64,000 bases of DNA from GCA-002713455 sp964428745 (GTDB lineage: Bacteria > Fidelibacterota > Marinisomatia > Marinisomatales > TCS55): the NCBI GenBank assembly GCA_964428745.1, contig CAYRYZ010000001.1:1-64000 (forward strand), written 5' to 3'. The translations under genes were made by a program, and so were the position numbers. Below are positions 62,409 through 64,000 of this stretch, piece after piece (the first letter of the stretch is position 1; each line of letters begins with the position of its first letter). The notes beneath the pieces are model-generated. The model saw only the letters and a list, made by a program, of their open reading frames with translations, did no database searches and was not told the origin of the DNA.

Positions 62409-64000
62409 TTAGAAGGATACTGAAACACCCATTCTTACTTCACGAGGAACACCAAACATATCAAAACCATGGTCATTCAACCAGTGGTTGCGATTGGCCA
62501 AGTTGATCTTTTTATACATTTCGACATATTCAGCACCACGACCTTGAACAATCAATGAGCTCAACGCTGGATCATTTAAGAACCCATCATCAAATGCATC
62601 ACCAGTACGGTTATACACATTAATGATATGCTGCGTATTGAACAAGTTAGTAACTGTTGCATAAACTTTAACATTAGCAACTCCAGATATAGCCAAAGTC
62701 TTATCTACACTTAAATCAAAGTTTAAATAAGCTGGGGTATTAGAGGAGTTGATTGGTTCAACCGGTGCTCTATTTCGAGGGTCATTATCAGAAAGCAATG
62801 CGCCTTCACCAGCATCACGCTGTCCCATAGAACCATCTGACATGGTAAATGGGTGACCACTGTTATAAGAAGCAATAAGGTTTGCACCAAGATTATCTAA
62901 AACTACATTACCGGTTCTGCCTGTTCTGAAATCAAGAACAGCACTTGCTTGATGACGTTGGTCATATCGCGTTGCAGAAATCGAAGTTGGCTTACCCCAA
63001 CCTGATGTTCCTAGACCTGGGTAAGAGTTTGTTCCTCTTACATCCTGGAATACATAGTTAGCAAACAACTGGAAGTTGCTTACACGTGCTGTTTTAAAAT
63101 CAAGCTCGATACCTGTAATATTTGAAAAGTCTGAATTCACCCAAATACCATGGTTTCTCATACCAAAGTAATTCATACCAGGTGAACTATCAGGACGATA
63201 GGTGTCTTCACCAATCTGATCCTGAGGATTACGTGTAAAAACAGTAAGGTCAACAGAAGCAAAGTCTCCGATCAATGTACCATAACCAATTTCAAACTTT
63301 GTTTCTCTCGTTGGCGCTAAGCCCCAAGCAGATGCACCAGAACCACGGCTACGGAATAAATAGCCCATTGGAGCCATTTGTACATATTTACCATAGTTCA
63401 AATGGAATGTTGATTTATCTGAAATTGGGAAACCAAGTCCAATGCGAGGCATTAAGTAGCTTAGCGTAGGCTGATCCACTAACCCATAGTTTGGATCATC
63501 AGCCGCTACAATTGTACCATTCTTATCTATTGGTGGGTTGTCATAATCTTTAAGATCTTTATTTGCTTGGTTGATTGCTTCATAGCGAAGACCAACATTC
63601 ACAATTAAATCACCAGCTTCAAATTTATCATTAGCATAAAACGACAGATTGGTAGGGTGACGTGGTTTGTCATATTCATTCTTCATCGCTGAAGAAGCAT
63701 CCCAGTCTCTTCCCAAAGGATCGTAACCCCTCCAATTTGAAAGTCGGGCTTGTACAATTTCTGTTAATATACGATCAGTTTGACCATTCACAGCATCGAT
63801 TAGAGTGGAGTCTTGGTTGATCTTAGAGTTCAGCGAATTAATTCCGCTATAACTATAACGTTTGTAGGTATACTTAGTATATGCTAGACCAGTCTTAACC
63901 TCATGCTCACCAAGCTGTGTTACAAATTCTGCATCAAAGCCAATATAAGCATCTTCGCCTTTACTGTAACCACCGCGACGTGCGCCATCACGTTGAAAAC
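62409..64000 (-). CDS. TonB-dependent receptor, C-terminal part (cut by right edge)
   Basis: The frame runs from the stop at 62409 to the right edge, about 530 residues, with no start inside the window. It is the outer-membrane barrel of a TonB-dependent receptor, with repeated strands such as FQLFANYVFQDV, LIVNVGLRYEAI, RIGLGFPISDKSTFHLNYGK and ISATRYDQRHQASAVLDF. The final strand MGVSVSF closes the barrel with an aromatic end. The plug and signal peptide lie outside the window. Such receptors import large or chelated nutrients. Together with the secreted protein next to it, this looks like a surface capture pair, but the substrate is unknown. Confidence 0.92.
   Translation of the reverse strand, partial: FQRDGARRGGYSKGEDAYIGFDAEFVTQLGEHEVKTGLAYTKYTYKRYSYSGINSLNSKINQDSTLIDAVNGQTDRILTEIVQARLSNWRGYDPLGRDWDASSAMKNEYDKPRHPTNLSFYANDKFEAGDLIVNVGLRYEAINQANKDLKDYDNPPIDKNGTIVAADDPNYGLVDQPTLSYLMPRIGLGFPISDKSTFHLNYGKYVQMAPMGYLFRSRGSGASAWGLAPTRETKFEIGYGTLIGDFASVDLTVFTRNPQDQIGEDTYRPDSSPGMNYFGMRNHGIWVNSDFSNITGIELDFKTARVSNFQLFANYVFQDVRGTNSYPGLGTSGWGKPTSISATRYDQRHQASAVLDFRTGRTGNVVLDNLGANLIASYNSGHPFTMSDGSMGQRDAGEGALLSDNDPRNRAPVEPINSSNTPAYLNFDLSVDKTLAISGVANVKVYATVTNLFNTQHIINVYNRTGDAFDDGFLNDPALSSLIVQGRGAEYVEMYKKINLANRNHWLNDHGFDMFGVPREVRMGVSVSF

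Noticed and set aside
1..64000. Looked for tRNA, rRNA, tmRNA, insertion sequences and prophage genes.
   Set aside because: No cloverleaf-like or rRNA-like segments, transposase motifs, terminal repeats or phage proteins were recognised by reading; a covariance-model scan would be needed to exclude small RNAs.

Overview
The window is AT-rich bacterial chromosome, coding almost throughout, with no gene-free stretch over 300 bases. I see no tRNA, rRNA, insertion sequence, prophage or CRISPR array. Several traits point to a marine bacterium of the FCB superphylum, most likely Candidatus Marinimicrobia (SAR406/Neomarinimicrobiota). These are FlgD-like C-terminal sorting domains (NYPNPFNP type), a PorV-like outer-membrane protein, a TonB-dependent receptor beside a very large secreted protein, and the short archaeal-type prolyl-tRNA synthetase. 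The lineage is inferred from protein style and needs a phylogeny to confirm.

Layout. (1) 1-15.6 kb, minus strand: an envelope block. It holds a CHASE2 sensor protein cut by the left edge, a FecR-domain protein, two paralogous CsgG/LpoB-like proteins flanking a 3223-residue parallel beta-helix giant, a TlpA-like thioredoxin, and two LPP20/FlgT-like periplasmic proteins. (2) 15.7-24.8 kb, plus strand: a TPR-SLH lipoprotein, three unknown envelope proteins, ligA, a PQQ-type sugar dehydrogenase, a small unknown protein, an ABC-2 exporter and an unknown exported protein. (3) 24.8-43.4 kb, mostly minus strand: a penicillin-acylase-type hydrolase, an AlkA-like glycosylase, a B12-binding mutase subunit, then dnaE, prmC, prfA, a DUF1385 gene, rpmE, an aspartate aminotransferase, a Cas6-like gene, rho, folC and an amidase. 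The rho/rpmE/DUF1385/prfA/prmC order is a known housekeeping arrangement. Here it carries an orphan Cas6b-like RNA-binding protein. (4) 43.5-44.2 kb: two tandem paralogous small membrane proteins punctuated by three terminator hairpins, one of them in the leader. (5) 44.3-55.8 kb: enolase, an FtsB-like protein, a rhomboid protease, recO, proS, an amidohydrolase, a SpoU methyltransferase, a CPBP protease, mgtE, a degenerate AroQ-like protein and an M23 peptidase. (6) 55.8-64 kb, minus strand: an eight-haem lipoprotein cytochrome, a PorV-like barrel, a large secreted protein with a sorting domain, and the C-terminal part of a TonB-dependent receptor that runs off the right edge.

The most notable items are: the orphan Cas6b-like protein lacking any histidine in its N-terminal half and carrying a long basic tail; the CHASE2-FecR-CsgG-beta-helix block; an AroQ homologue that appears to have lost its catalytic residues; the terminator-punctuated pair of small membrane proteins; and two genes whose best start codon is ATT.
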